From: Acidobacteriota bacterium
GTDB lineage: Bacteria > Acidobacteriota > Blastocatellia > Chloracidobacteriales > JADJPF01
NCBI GenBank assembly: GCA_016213785.1
Contig: JACQZQ010000012.1
Span: forward strand, 1 to 64,000
Direction of reading: 5' to 3'
DNA length: 64,000 bases
Shown: positions 33,957 through 42,059 of the stretch, in pieces
Numbering within the stretch: the stretch's first letter is position 1
Layout of the letters: each line of letters starts with the position of its first letter
Program-made: the position numbers and the translations under genes
Notes under the pieces: generated by a model
What the model was told of the DNA's origin: nothing
What the model saw: the letters and a program-made list of their open reading frames with translations, nothing else
The model's database searches: none

Positions 33957-34301
33957 ATGAATTTACTTTCTGTTTATCAAGAAACTGCAAAAGCTGGTAT
34001 CCGTAGCTCGGTACATTTCCAAAAAGCTGCTGATAAAATGACCCAAACTTTAGTCGAAGCTACATTGCCATCCAAAGATGTAACAACTACTGTTATGAAA
34101 GAATATATCAATAATTGTTACCAAACTCGTCAACAATTTTTAGATAAAATGGCAGATACAGCAGAAAAATTAATTACTGATTATCCATTTAAAAAAGAAG
34201 TTGAAGAATTTAACTCTCGTGTTACTGAAAACACTAAGAAAACCTTTGAGTTATTTTCTTTCCCTGTCTTAGTCAATGCTAATGTTAGCGCTAAGAAATA
34301 A
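33957..34301 (+). CDS. Phasin-like small helical protein
   Basis: A 114-residue, almost wholly helical protein without Cys-rich, membrane or enzymatic motifs. The pattern (ETAKAGIRSSVHFQKAADKM, TRQQFLDKMADTAEKLI) is the amphipathic, Ala/Lys/Gln/Thr-rich type seen in phasins that coat PHA granules. It could instead be a very short PhaE/PhaR-like partner of the synthase at 36990, since class III and IV synthases require a partner subunit and none of normal size is present. It has the strongest ribosome site of the operon (AAAAAAGGAG) and is followed by a perfect 15-bp hairpin, both consistent with high expression as expected for a granule coat. Assignment rests on composition and context. Confidence 0.55.
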   Translation: MNLLSVYQETAKAGIRSSVHFQKAADKMTQTLVEATLPSKDVTTTVMKEYINNCYQTRQQFLDKMADTAEKLITDYPFKKEVEEFNSRVTENTKKTFELFSFPVLVNANVSAKK

Positions 34302-34320
34302 ACACTTACTTAGCTAAGTT

Positions 34321-34359
34321 TAGATATTGCAATAAGGCTTAATTTTATTGCAATATCTA
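34321..34359 (+). terminator. 15-bp hairpin after the phasin-like gene
   Basis: Arms TAGATATTGCAATAA (34321-34335) and TTATTGCAATATCTA (34345-34359) are perfectly complementary around a 9-base loop. A-rich sequence follows rather than a U-tract, so partial termination or 3'-end protection of the upstream mRNA is more likely than complete stopping. Confidence 0.65.
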
Positions 34360-34402
34360 ATAAAAAATAACATTAAAACCTCTCTAATAAAAAATAAATA
34401 AT

Positions 34403-34792
34403 ATGCAATTTAATGATTTATTTGACAAACTATTCACTACAACAATAATCTTTTCTCAGCAAGATATTAATCAATTTGCTGAAATTAGCGGGGACAATAA
34501 TCCAATTCATATAGATGTAGAATTTGCGGCTAACTCTAAATTTGGTAAAACAATTGCTCATGGAATGTTAGTTTATGCTGTAATAAGCAAATATTTATCA
34601 ATACAATTTCCTTTATCAATACAAATATCAAATTCTTTATCTTTTCTCAGCCCAGTTTATGTAGAAGAAGAATTAATATTAACCCAAGAAATTATTTCAG
34701 CAACAGAAACAATTTTACAGGTAAAGACTCTTGTCACTAAACCAGATAAAGTAATAGCCTGTCAAAGCCTAGCTACATTAAAAATATCTTAA
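34403..34792 (+). CDS. phaJ: (R)-specific enoyl-CoA hydratase, PhaJ-like (MaoC hot-dog fold)
   Basis: A 129-residue single hot-dog protein carrying the hydratase-2 motif: FAEISGDNNPIHIDVEFAA followed by KTIAHGMLV. Asp31 and His36 have the same numbers as the catalytic pair of Aeromonas caviae PhaJ. PhaJ converts trans-2-enoyl-CoA from beta-oxidation into (R)-3-hydroxyacyl-CoA, the monomer for PHA synthase. Its location six bases short of 2.2 kb upstream of a class III-type synthase and beside an acyl-CoA ligase fits that route. The ribosome site is weak. A second, shorter-motif hot-dog protein follows after 19 bases. The alternative is a fatty-acid synthase dehydratase, which the PHA neighbours make less likely. 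Confidence 0.85.
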   Translation: MQFNDLFDKLFTTTIIFSQQDINQFAEISGDNNPIHIDVEFAANSKFGKTIAHGMLVYAVISKYLSIQFPLSIQISNSLSFLSPVYVEEELILTQEIISATETILQVKTLVTKPDKVIACQSLATLKIS

Positions 34793-34811
34793 CTTTAGGA
34801 GAAAAAATATA

Positions 34812-35198
34812 ATGGAAACACAAGTAGCTATTGGACAACAAGCCACAATAAAAAAAGTTTTTACTAAATCTGATTTGGATAAATATTCTAAATTAATTAA
34901 TATCAATACAAATAATTCACAAAATAACGTTGTACCAGAACCTCTACTAGCAGGGCTTTTTTCTATGCTACTTGGAACATCACTACCTGGAGAAGGCACT
35001 ATTTACTTAAAACAAGATCTAAATTTTCTATTTAGAGCAAAAATAGAAGATGAGTTATTAGCTAAAGTTGAAATTACAAATATTCGCAGAGATAAAGGCT
35101 TAATCACTTGTAAAACCACTTGTATAAATTCCAAAAATGAAATTATTTGCGAGGGAGAAGCTTTAGTAATGAATAAAAATAAAGCTTCAGGAGAATAA
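34812..35198 (+). CDS. MaoC-like hot-dog protein without the hydratase active site
   Basis: A 128-residue protein whose C-terminal half is plainly PhaJ/MaoC-like (SLPGEGTIYLKQDLNFLF, then DELLAKVEITNIRRDKGLI). Where catalytic members have D-x-N-P-x-H it has NTNNSQNNVV, so the catalytic Asp and His are missing. It probably pairs with the active hot-dog protein encoded just upstream, as HadA or HadC pairs with HadB in mycobacteria, to widen the substrate pocket for longer chains. This pairing is inferred from adjacency. RBS AGGAG precedes the ATG; the next gene starts one base after its stop, so translation is probably coupled. Confidence 0.72.
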   Translation: METQVAIGQQATIKKVFTKSDLDKYSKLININTNNSQNNVVPEPLLAGLFSMLLGTSLPGEGTIYLKQDLNFLFRAKIEDELLAKVEITNIRRDKGLITCKTTCINSKNEIICEGEALVMNKNKASGE

Positions 35199-35199
35199 A

Positions 35200-36987
35200 A
35201 TGAAATACCAAAATCTATATACCCTCTTTTGTGAACGTGTTTCACAATATACTGAAAAAAATATTTTCTACACAAGAGAAGAAAATCATTGGCAAGCTAT
35301 ATCTTGGAATAGTTTTGCTTATCAAGTTGAAAGTTTTAGCTCAGCACTGCTTTCATTAGGCTTAACTAAGAATCATTCTGTTTGTATTTTAATGGGAACT
35401 TTACCAGAATGGCCTATTAGCGACTTAGGAACTATTTTTGCTGGTGGTGTTAGTGTAGGGCTTTATCCAACAAGTTCTGCTGAACAATGCAAATATATTA
35501 TTAACCATTCAGATGCAGAATATATTGTCGTTGATACTAAAACACAGTTAAATAAAATTCTTCAAATTAAAAACGAAATACCAAAAATAAAAAAAATAAT
35601 TGCTCTAGATAAAAATCTTGTTGGTGAATCAGAAGAAATAATTTCTTACCAAGATTTTTTACAACTAGGAAACAATAATTTAAATTCAACAAAGTCTAGT
35701 TTTCAAGAAATAGCAAAACAAGCTAAACCAGAAGATGTTGCAATTATGGTCTACACTTCTGGTACAACAGGGCTTCCTAAAGGTGCTTGTCTTAGCCACA
35801 AATATATTATCAATAGCGTTGAATCGTTACTTGAAACCGTCCCTGTTTATGATACTGATAGGTCATTTTCATATTTGCCATATTGCCATGTAGCAGAGCG
35901 AATTACAGGTTTTTATAACCGTTTATATGCAGGTGCTCCAGCTTATTTTGTTAAAGATATAAATAAGCTTTGGGATTATATGTTAGAGGTAAAACCAACC
36001 GTTTTTGGTAGCCTTCCACGATTTTTTGAAAAAATTCATAGCAAAATAATTTCAGATATTGAAAACAGCGATCCTCAAGAACAACATCTATTTGATAAAG
36101 TAGTTAAATTAGGTCAAGAAATAGATAAATTAAAACAAAAACAATTTCCTGTACCAAGTTATTTATCAGAAATTTATGAGACTTTAGCAGGAGAAATCCA
36201 AAATAGAGTTAAAGCTTATTTTGGAGGAGAAATTAGAATTCTTTCCTCAGGGGGCGCTCCACTTCCTCAAGAAATAGCAGAATTTTTTAGTGCATTAGGG
36301 CTACCAATCTTACAAGCTTATGGGTTAACAGAAAATGTATGCACAGCCTTTAATCGCCCTGATAATCACCGTTTTGGCACAGTAGGACAAGCAATGCCAG
36401 GTTGTAAAATAAAACTAGCTGAAGATGGAGAAATTTTACTTAATAGCGAAATGATGTTTAGCGGCTACTATAAAGAACCTGAAAAAAGCGCAGAAATGTT
36501 TCTTGATAACTGGTTACTCACAGGTGATTTAGGAGCAATATCAGAAGATGGTTTCTTAAAGATTATTGGACGTAAAAAAGAGCTAATTATCACTTCTACA
36601 GGAAAAAATGTTGCTCCACTTTTACTAGAAAATTTCTTAAAAGAACACCATTTAATTAGCCAAGCTATGGCTTATGGAGATGGCAAAAGCTATTTAACTG
36701 CACTAATTACGCTTAATCAAATTGAAACAGAAAGCTATGCAAGAAGAAATAAAATAGAGTATTCTGATTTTGCTGATTTAACAAAAAAAGCTGAAATTAT
36801 TTCACTAGTTCAAACCCTAGTAGATAAAGTGAATAGCCAAGTATCATCAACAGAAGCAATTAAAAAGTTTGTGATTTTAACTCATGATTTGAGTATTGAA
36901 ACAGGTGAAATTACCCCTACATTAAAATTAAAAAGAAATGTTATTACAGAAAATTATAAAGAGCTTTTAGAGGCTCTATATAATTAG
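35200..36987 (+). CDS. Long-chain fatty acid-CoA ligase (AMP-forming)
   Basis: A 595-residue ANL-superfamily enzyme of the FadD15/long-chain type. Motifs: MVYTSGTTGLPKGACLSH (P-loop A3), AYGLTENVCTAFN (A5), LLTGDLGAISEDGFLKIIGR (A7/A8) and ELIITSTGKNVAP with the C-terminal domain. It activates free fatty acids to acyl-CoA with ATP. In the operon it would feed fatty acids to beta-oxidation and so to PhaJ and the PHA synthase. The start ATG has AGGAG 6 bases upstream and nearly touches the preceding stop; the synthase gene begins 2 bases after its own stop. Chain-length preference cannot be read. Confidence 0.93.
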   Translation: MKYQNLYTLFCERVSQYTEKNIFYTREENHWQAISWNSFAYQVESFSSALLSLGLTKNHSVCILMGTLPEWPISDLGTIFAGGVSVGLYPTSSAEQCKYIINHSDAEYIVVDTKTQLNKILQIKNEIPKIKKIIALDKNLVGESEEIISYQDFLQLGNNNLNSTKSSFQEIAKQAKPEDVAIMVYTSGTTGLPKGACLSHKYIINSVESLLETVPVYDTDRSFSYLPYCHVAERITGFYNRLYAGAPAYFVKDINKLWDYMLEVKPTVFGSLPRFFEKIHSKIISDIENSDPQEQHLFDKVVKLGQEIDKLKQKQFPVPSYLSEIYETLAGEIQNRVKAYFGGEIRILSSGGAPLPQEIAEFFSALGLPILQAYGLTENVCTAFNRPDNHRFGTVGQAMPGCKIKLAEDGEILLNSEMMFSGYYKEPEKSAEMFLDNWLLTGDLGAISEDGFLKIIGRKKELIITSTGKNVAPLLLENFLKEHHLISQAMAYGDGKSYLTALITLNQIETESYARRNKIEYSDFADLTKKAEIISLVQTLVDKVNSQVSSTEAIKKFVILTHDLSIETGEITPTLKLKRNVITENYKELLEALYN

Positions 36988-36989
36988 TT

Positions 36990-38006
36990 ATGATGAATTT
37001 ATTTAGATTACCAGAATTTATGTTGCAATTATTTGAAACTCCTAAAGTTGCTCAAACACCATCAGAAATAATTTATAGTGATTTTACTTTTAAGGTCTAT
37101 CACTATTTGCCTAAAGGTAATCTAGCCTCTTCTATTCCTATTTTAATAGTTAATTCACTAGTAAATAAATACTACATTTTGGATTTAATGCCAGGGAAAA
37201 GCTATGTTGAATATTTAGTCAGTCAGGGGCTTAATGTTTATTTAGTTGATTGGGGAGAACCTAAAATTAGTGACTCCGGTTTATCTTTAGAAGACTATAT
37301 AAGTTTTTTCTTAAATAGCATTGTAAAACAAGTATTAAAGCATTCTAAAGCTAAAAAACTATCAATGCTTGGTTATTGTATGGGTGGGACAATGGCGCTT
37401 ATCTATGCGTCATTAAAACAACAACATTTGCAGAATTTAGTTTTATTAGCAACTCCTGTTGATTTTCATAATGACTCTTTGCTCAGTCTTTGGGGCAGCC
37501 CAGAAAATTTTAATGTAGATAAGTTTATAAATATTTATGGAAATGTTCCAAAAGAAATTCTCTATAGCACTTTTATGATGCTCAAGCCTTTGAAAAACAT
37601 TACTAAATATGTTGATCTAGTAGAGAATATTGATCATCCTGAATATATAAAAGCCTTTATGGCTTTTGATCACTGGATAAAAGATGCTATTCCTATTGCA
37701 GGAGAAACTTTTCGTCAATTTATTAAATATGGATATCAAGAAAATTTATTAGTGCAAAATAAATTTCCTCTTGGCAGTCGCACTGTAAACCTAAAAAACG
37801 TCAAATGTCCATTGCTAAGCGTAGTTGCTGAACATGATGAAATAGTTCCCTTAAAATCTTCAGAAATCTTGGTGCAATTAGTTAGTAGTAAAGATAAAGA
37901 ACTATTAAAAGTAAAAGGCGGTCATCATGGTCTTTCCATTGGTGGAAGTGCTATAACAATTGTTTGGCCGAAAACTGTAGAATGGTTACTTGCCCACAAT
38001 AATTAA
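36990..38006 (+). CDS. phaC: Poly(R)-hydroxyalkanoate synthase, class III-like PhaC
   Basis: A 338-residue synthase. The lipase-like box is GYCMGG with Cys130 as nucleophile; Asp283 (AEHDEIVP) and His312 (GGHHGLSIG) complete the triad. The spacing Cys-Asp 153 and Cys-His 182 equals that of Allochromatium vinosum PhaC (149, 302, 331). VYLVDWGEP and FNVDKFINIYGNVP are also characteristic. The enzyme polymerises (R)-3-hydroxyacyl-CoA at granules. Class III enzymes need PhaE; no normal-sized phaE is next to it, and only the 114-residue helical protein at 33957 is a candidate. Two consecutive ATGs start the gene; the first, at 36990, is taken. No phaB lies in the window; a thiolase is encoded at 57.4 kb. 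Confidence 0.9.
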   Translation: MMNLFRLPEFMLQLFETPKVAQTPSEIIYSDFTFKVYHYLPKGNLASSIPILIVNSLVNKYYILDLMPGKSYVEYLVSQGLNVYLVDWGEPKISDSGLSLEDYISFFLNSIVKQVLKHSKAKKLSMLGYCMGGTMALIYASLKQQHLQNLVLLATPVDFHNDSLLSLWGSPENFNVDKFINIYGNVPKEILYSTFMMLKPLKNITKYVDLVENIDHPEYIKAFMAFDHWIKDAIPIAGETFRQFIKYGYQENLLVQNKFPLGSRTVNLKNVKCPLLSVVAEHDEIVPLKSSEILVQLVSSKDKELLKVKGGHHGLSIGGSAITIVWPKTVEWLLAHNN

Positions 38007-38027
38007 TCTCCCTGTGCAAGAGGTTTT

Positions 38028-39410
38028 ATGAAAGCTTTAACTAAAATTTTAACCAAAGTTTTAACAATATTTTTCTGCCTTGTAATATCAATAATGCTGC
38101 AAATAATGGATAAAGTAAGTTATGGACAAGAAAAGCTAGATACCCTAGAAAAACAAGATACACAAGATATACAAGGGAAAGAAGAAAAACAAACTAAAGA
38201 AGAAAAACAAGATACACAAATCAAACAAATCACCACTAAAACTAATTCCCTTATATTAGAAAGTACTTTTACAACAGTTTCTCATGGTTGGGCAAAAGCT
38301 GAACGATACAAAGTAGATAATGAAAATTTTCCTTTAGAAGACTATCCTCAAGATGGTAGAGGCGATCAAGATGGGCAAAGGTTACAATTTTTTGGTAATA
38401 AGCAACCTCATTCTAGCCAATTTTTACTTTACTATGCCCCTGGTTGGGACAAAAATGAAAAATCTATTCCAATATTGTTAGTACATGGCGCTAATGATAA
38501 TGCTGACAGGGCTTGGGCTAATCCTGGAGAATATGGTTTTGGTTGCGGGACTCCGCTTTGTGCAAAAACTGGTTTAATGCAAAGTTTAGTAGGCCAAGGT
38601 TATAAAGTTTTTGCAATTAATTTTCCTCATAAACATGGCGATAATCTGCTTTGGGCACAACAAATAGGTGTAGCTATTTCACGAATTAAAACCCTAACAG
38701 GTACAAACCAAGTAAATGTAGTGGCTTGGAGCAAAGGGGCTTTTGCTACTAGGCTTTATGTAAGCGGAATTAAACCTAAATGGGGCAAAGACTATGATAA
38801 CGACATTAATAAATTAATTTTAATTGGTAGCCCAAATTTAGGAATAGATTATGCATTTCGTCATGGAACAACTTTTAATAGCCTAATAGTCCCTAGTTGT
38901 GGAGGCTTTAAGATAAATGGCCCAGTAGCACATACTTCAGCACTTTGTCAGGAAAAGTGGCACCAATTCCCAGAACTATCAATCTATACCACCAAGGCAG
39001 GAAATTTTTTCCCAGGACAAAAACAAATGCTAAAAAAATGGGATGATAAATTCCCACTTCCTCAGAATGAAACTGATTGGAAAACGACTTATTATGGTGG
39101 TAAAGGTAGCATTTCTGAAGGCTTAGGTATAGATGCAGCCATTGAACAAGGCTCTTTAGTTAATCAAGTTTTATCTCAAGATATCCCTAAATCCATTAGC
39201 ACTTATTTATTAGCAGGAAATAAAGCAGATATCCCCCTTTTTCACAATGAACACACTGGAACAAGTGATGGGCTGGTTTTTCTTGATAGCGCTACACATA
39301 AGGGAGGAATTGGTAATTTAATAGCTACTGCGACTGTAGAAGCTAATCATTTATTACTTCCTTGGCATGCTAAATCTGTTGAACAAATTATTGAGTGGTT
39401 AAAAAAATAG
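38028..39410 (+). CDS. Secreted alpha/beta-hydrolase (lipase/esterase-like)
   Basis: A 460-residue exported protein. A signal peptide (ILTKVLTIFFCLVISIMLQI) is followed by a Lys/Glu/Gln/Asp-rich repetitive linker (about residues 35-70) and a hydrolase domain: PILLVHGANDNADRAW (oxyanion side), VNVVAWSKGAFATRLY (nucleophile elbow A-W-S-K-G instead of G-x-S-x-G), LILIGSPNLGIDY, and a likely His near ATVEANHLLLPWH. It resembles class-2 lipases or extracellular polyester depolymerases; the substrate is unproven. Placement after the PHA synthase and before a lipid-type MFS suggests external lipid or polyester breakdown. AGAGG lies 5 bases before the ATG. Confidence 0.78.
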   Translation: MKALTKILTKVLTIFFCLVISIMLQIMDKVSYGQEKLDTLEKQDTQDIQGKEEKQTKEEKQDTQIKQITTKTNSLILESTFTTVSHGWAKAERYKVDNENFPLEDYPQDGRGDQDGQRLQFFGNKQPHSSQFLLYYAPGWDKNEKSIPILLVHGANDNADRAWANPGEYGFGCGTPLCAKTGLMQSLVGQGYKVFAINFPHKHGDNLLWAQQIGVAISRIKTLTGTNQVNVVAWSKGAFATRLYVSGIKPKWGKDYDNDINKLILIGSPNLGIDYAFRHGTTFNSLIVPSCGGFKINGPVAHTSALCQEKWHQFPELSIYTTKAGNFFPGQKQMLKKWDDKFPLPQNETDWKTTYYGGKGSISEGLGIDAAIEQGSLVNQVLSQDIPKSISTYLLAGNKADIPLFHNEHTGTSDGLVFLDSATHKGGIGNLIATATVEANHLLLPWHAKSVEQIIEWLKK

Positions 39411-39421
39411 GAAAATAAATT

Positions 39422-40690
39422 ATGAGCACTTTAGCTGATTCAACAAAAACTTATTCTGAAAATGTAGGAAATTACTCTTGGTATGTACTTGGGCTTTTAA
39501 CAGTAGTTTATGCATTAAACTTTCTTGACCGCTCACTGATTTATATTTTATTTACCCCAATCAAAAAAGAACTTGCACTATCAGACCTACAACTTGCACT
39601 ACTTGGAACTACGTCATTTGTAATATTTTATACATTACTCGGTATTCCTTTTGGGCGTTTAGCAGATCGTACTATACGTAAAAATTTAATTGCTATTGGG
39701 CTAGCTATTTGGAGTTTATTTTCTGGCTTAACTGGCTATGCTGAAAGCTTTTGGGGAATTTTCCTTTGTAGAGTTATGGTAGGCGTTGGAGAAGCAACTT
39801 TGGGGCCTGCTGCACTTTCTCTATTAAGTGATTATTTTCCTGTAAGAATGCGTGCAACTGTCCAAGCTATTTATTCATCAGGAATTCCTTTAGGTGGTGG
39901 AATAGCATTCTTTCTTGGTGGTTGGATTGGTGGATCTTTAGGCTGGCGTTGGGCATTTTATTTGTTAGGTTTCCCTGGATTGTTAATAGCTTTATTTGTC
40001 TTCTTACTTAAAGAGCCTCCTAGAGGGCAAACAGAAAAAAATGCCACTCTATATCAAAGTGGCGATTGGAAAAGGCTTTTTAAGTCTAAAGCTTTAAGAT
40101 TTCATCATATAGGCTATGCCCTTTTTGCTTTGGCTGCTAATAGCTTAACTATTTGGGGGCCATCCTTTTTCTCTCGTGTTCATGGTTTAAGCATAGCAAC
40201 TATTGGGCTACTAGCAGGCATTCTTTCTCTTTTAGGTGGAATGCCTGGAACGATTTTAGGCGGCTATGCTTCAGACTGGTTTAGAAAAAAAGGCCCTGGC
40301 GGAAGAATGCTCTTTACCGCTTATGGAGCTATTGCTTGTATTCCTCTTTGGTTAATTTTACTTAATAGCAGTAATATTATCTTATTACTGGTAGCTAATT
40401 TATTTTTACTAGCAGCAGCATTAATTTGGCTAGGCCCAGCAGCAGCAGATGTTCATGATATTGCAGGGCCTCAATTAAGAGGCTTAGGTATTGGTATTTA
40501 CTTTTTTACCGTTAATATAATTGGTTATGGCTTTGGCCCTCCAATAGTAGGCAAAATTAATGACCTTATGTCTGTAAGCTCAAATCCTGGTCAAATGAAG
40601 TATTCGCTTTTAATCTGTCCTCTAGCTTGCTTACTAAGTGCTTTTTTCCTTTGGCTTGGTAGTAAAGCTATGGAAAAAGAAAAGTCTTAA
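39422..40690 (+). CDS. MFS transporter, Spinster-like family
   Basis: A 422-residue, 12-helix major facilitator. NFLDRSLIYILFTPIKKELA in helix 1 and GIPFGRLADRTIRKN at loop 2-3 match the Spinster (SPNS) branch, with SDYFPVRMRATVQAIYSSGI in helix 5. Eukaryotic Spinster proteins move lysolipids and sphingosine-1-phosphate; bacterial members are poorly known. In this operon, between an acyl-CoA ligase/PHA module and two secreted lipases, import of fatty acids or hydroxy-acids is a reasonable guess. AGGA lies 10 bases before the ATG. It is the last gene of the nine-gene run and is followed by a separate operator-flanked promoter. Confidence 0.88.
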   Translation: MSTLADSTKTYSENVGNYSWYVLGLLTVVYALNFLDRSLIYILFTPIKKELALSDLQLALLGTTSFVIFYTLLGIPFGRLADRTIRKNLIAIGLAIWSLFSGLTGYAESFWGIFLCRVMVGVGEATLGPAALSLLSDYFPVRMRATVQAIYSSGIPLGGGIAFFLGGWIGGSLGWRWAFYLLGFPGLLIALFVFLLKEPPRGQTEKNATLYQSGDWKRLFKSKALRFHHIGYALFALAANSLTIWGPSFFSRVHGLSIATIGLLAGILSLLGGMPGTILGGYASDWFRKKGPGGRMLFTAYGAIACIPLWLILLNSSNIILLLVANLFLLAAALIWLGPAAADVHDIAGPQLRGLGIGIYFFTVNIIGYGFGPPIVGKINDLMSVSSNPGQMKYSLLICPLACLLSAFFLWLGSKAMEKEKS

Positions 40691-40713
40691 ATTTTTTAAT
40701 AAGTTTTAGACAA

Positions 40714-40728
40714 ACGTTCGTTCTTTTT
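40714..40728 (+). promoter_or_regulatory. Putative TetR operator, site 3
   Basis: ACGTTCGTTCTTTTT matches sites 1 and 2 and overlaps the expected -35 region of the lipase promoter, whose -10 TATAAT is at 40743-40748. Confidence 0.6.
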
Positions 40729-40742
40729 TATTAAAACTTTGT

Positions 40743-40762
40743 TATAATAACGAACGAGCGTA
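40743..40762 (+). promoter_or_regulatory. Lipase promoter -10 box with TetR operator site 4
   Basis: A perfect TATAAT (40743-40748) is followed at once by AACGAACGAGCG (40749-40760). On the minus strand that sequence reads as a TTCGTTCG-type site matching 13 of 15 positions of site 2. Sites 3 and 4 therefore bracket the promoter. The -35 box is poor, as expected if it overlaps an operator. Confidence 0.6.
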
Positions 40763-40836
40763 CATTTTATAACTCACCCTCTCGTCAAACTTCATTTAAG
40801 TTGCATATTTTTCTTGCTTATAAAAAGGAGACCATT

Positions 40837-41901
40837 ATGAGAAAAAGTATTATTAGGATAAGTTTTTCTTGCTTACTAGTTTTAATATTAGCTTTAGGTT
40901 TTTATCCAGCAAATTTTACAAAAATTAGTGCTAATAAATCAGTCTCTACAAAAGATCTAACCCAAAATCCAATTAACAAAAATAGCGACCCATTTGATAA
41001 TGAAGGGGTTGCTGCTGTTAGTACAACAGGAATTACTAGTAATTTCAGAACTTGGTTATCAGCTAATGGATATAGTAGTTATGATTTTGCCCGTGATGAT
41101 TTAAGCGGTGGAAGTTATGGAGGAAAGTCTAGTTCAACTGACACAGTAGTTAATCAACCTGTAATTTTTATACATGGAAATTCTGATAAGGCTGTAGGAA
41201 GTGCTTTTGGTCAAACAGGTTGGACAGCTTCTATTGATTATTTTATGACTAAGGGCTATAAAACTTCTGAACTTTATGCAACAACTTATGGCCCTGCTAA
41301 TGCGCTTTTATCATCTGAACAATATCATTCTAGGGCATATTTAACAAAAATTAGGGCTTTTATTCAAGCAGTTAAACAATATACTGGAGCAACAAAAGTA
41401 GACGTTGTTACACACTCTTTAGGAGTTACATTAACTCGCAAAGCAATTAAAGGTGGATTAGCCTATGATCCTCTAAATGGAGGTTATTATGATTTAGGGC
41501 CATCATTAACAAGTAGTGTAGATACTTTTGTAGGTATTGCAGGAGCAAATCGCGGATTAACTTCTTGTTATCTAACAGGAGGAACTACTCCAACCTGTGA
41601 TGATGAAGTTGGATTATACCCTGGTTATACAGTGGGACTTTTAGGCCCCTACAATGTTTCTAGTTATTTAGTCGATCTAAATTCTTCATCACGTTATGAA
41701 GGAGCTTATATCTATACAATTTGGTCAACAGTTGATGAAGTGGTAGGATATGGCTCTGTAGTTTGGGGAAAATATACTTGTCAAATTCCTGGACAAACAA
41801 GTGAAAAAGTTTTTAGTACTGCGCCTTATGGTCATTTTGGCTTAAAAGACTTAACAGGTTATTATCAATGGAGAATGGTTAAGTCTCACGCTACTAATTA
41901 A
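40837..41901 (+). CDS. Secreted lipase, class 2 / PhaZ7-like
   Basis: A 354-residue exported hydrolase. Signal peptide MRKSIIRISFSCLLVLILAL; mature domain with QPVIFIHGNSDKAVG, GWTASIDYFMTKGYKTSELY and VDVVTHSLGVTLTRKAI (nucleophile Ser in T-H-S-L-G), plus Cys pairs that may form disulfides and a C-terminal His in YGHFGLKDL. The layout matches Lipase_2 and the related PHB depolymerase PhaZ7, so the substrate could be triglyceride or native polyester. The ATG at 40837 is chosen because AAAAAGGAG lies 6 bases upstream; an in-frame TTG at 40801 has no ribosome site. It has its own promoter flanked by two TetR-type operators and so joins the same regulon. Confidence 0.85.
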   Translation: MRKSIIRISFSCLLVLILALGFYPANFTKISANKSVSTKDLTQNPINKNSDPFDNEGVAAVSTTGITSNFRTWLSANGYSSYDFARDDLSGGSYGGKSSSTDTVVNQPVIFIHGNSDKAVGSAFGQTGWTASIDYFMTKGYKTSELYATTYGPANALLSSEQYHSRAYLTKIRAFIQAVKQYTGATKVDVVTHSLGVTLTRKAIKGGLAYDPLNGGYYDLGPSLTSSVDTFVGIAGANRGLTSCYLTGGTTPTCDDEVGLYPGYTVGLLGPYNVSSYLVDLNSSSRYEGAYIYTIWSTVDEVVGYGSVVWGKYTCQIPGQTSEKVFSTAPYGHFGLKDLTGYYQWRMVKSHATN

Positions 41902-41914
41902 GTGTGCTCGGCGA

Positions 41915-41960
41915 TGCTCAAAGGAGCCTTCTATAAACTTTTGTGAAACTTCTTTGAGCA
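41915..41960 (+). terminator. Inverted repeat downstream of the lipase
   Basis: TGCTCAAAG (41915-41923) and CTTTGAGCA (41952-41960) form a 9-bp stem with a 28-base loop, followed by CTTTACCTTA. It is a possible weak terminator. Confidence 0.4.
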
Positions 41961-42059
41961 CTTTACCTTATACTCTTTAGCAATCTGATATTGGCAATAG
42001 GCTAAACAACCTTTTAGAATGCCTTGTTATTAAATGCATTTATAAAGGGTTAAAGCATT

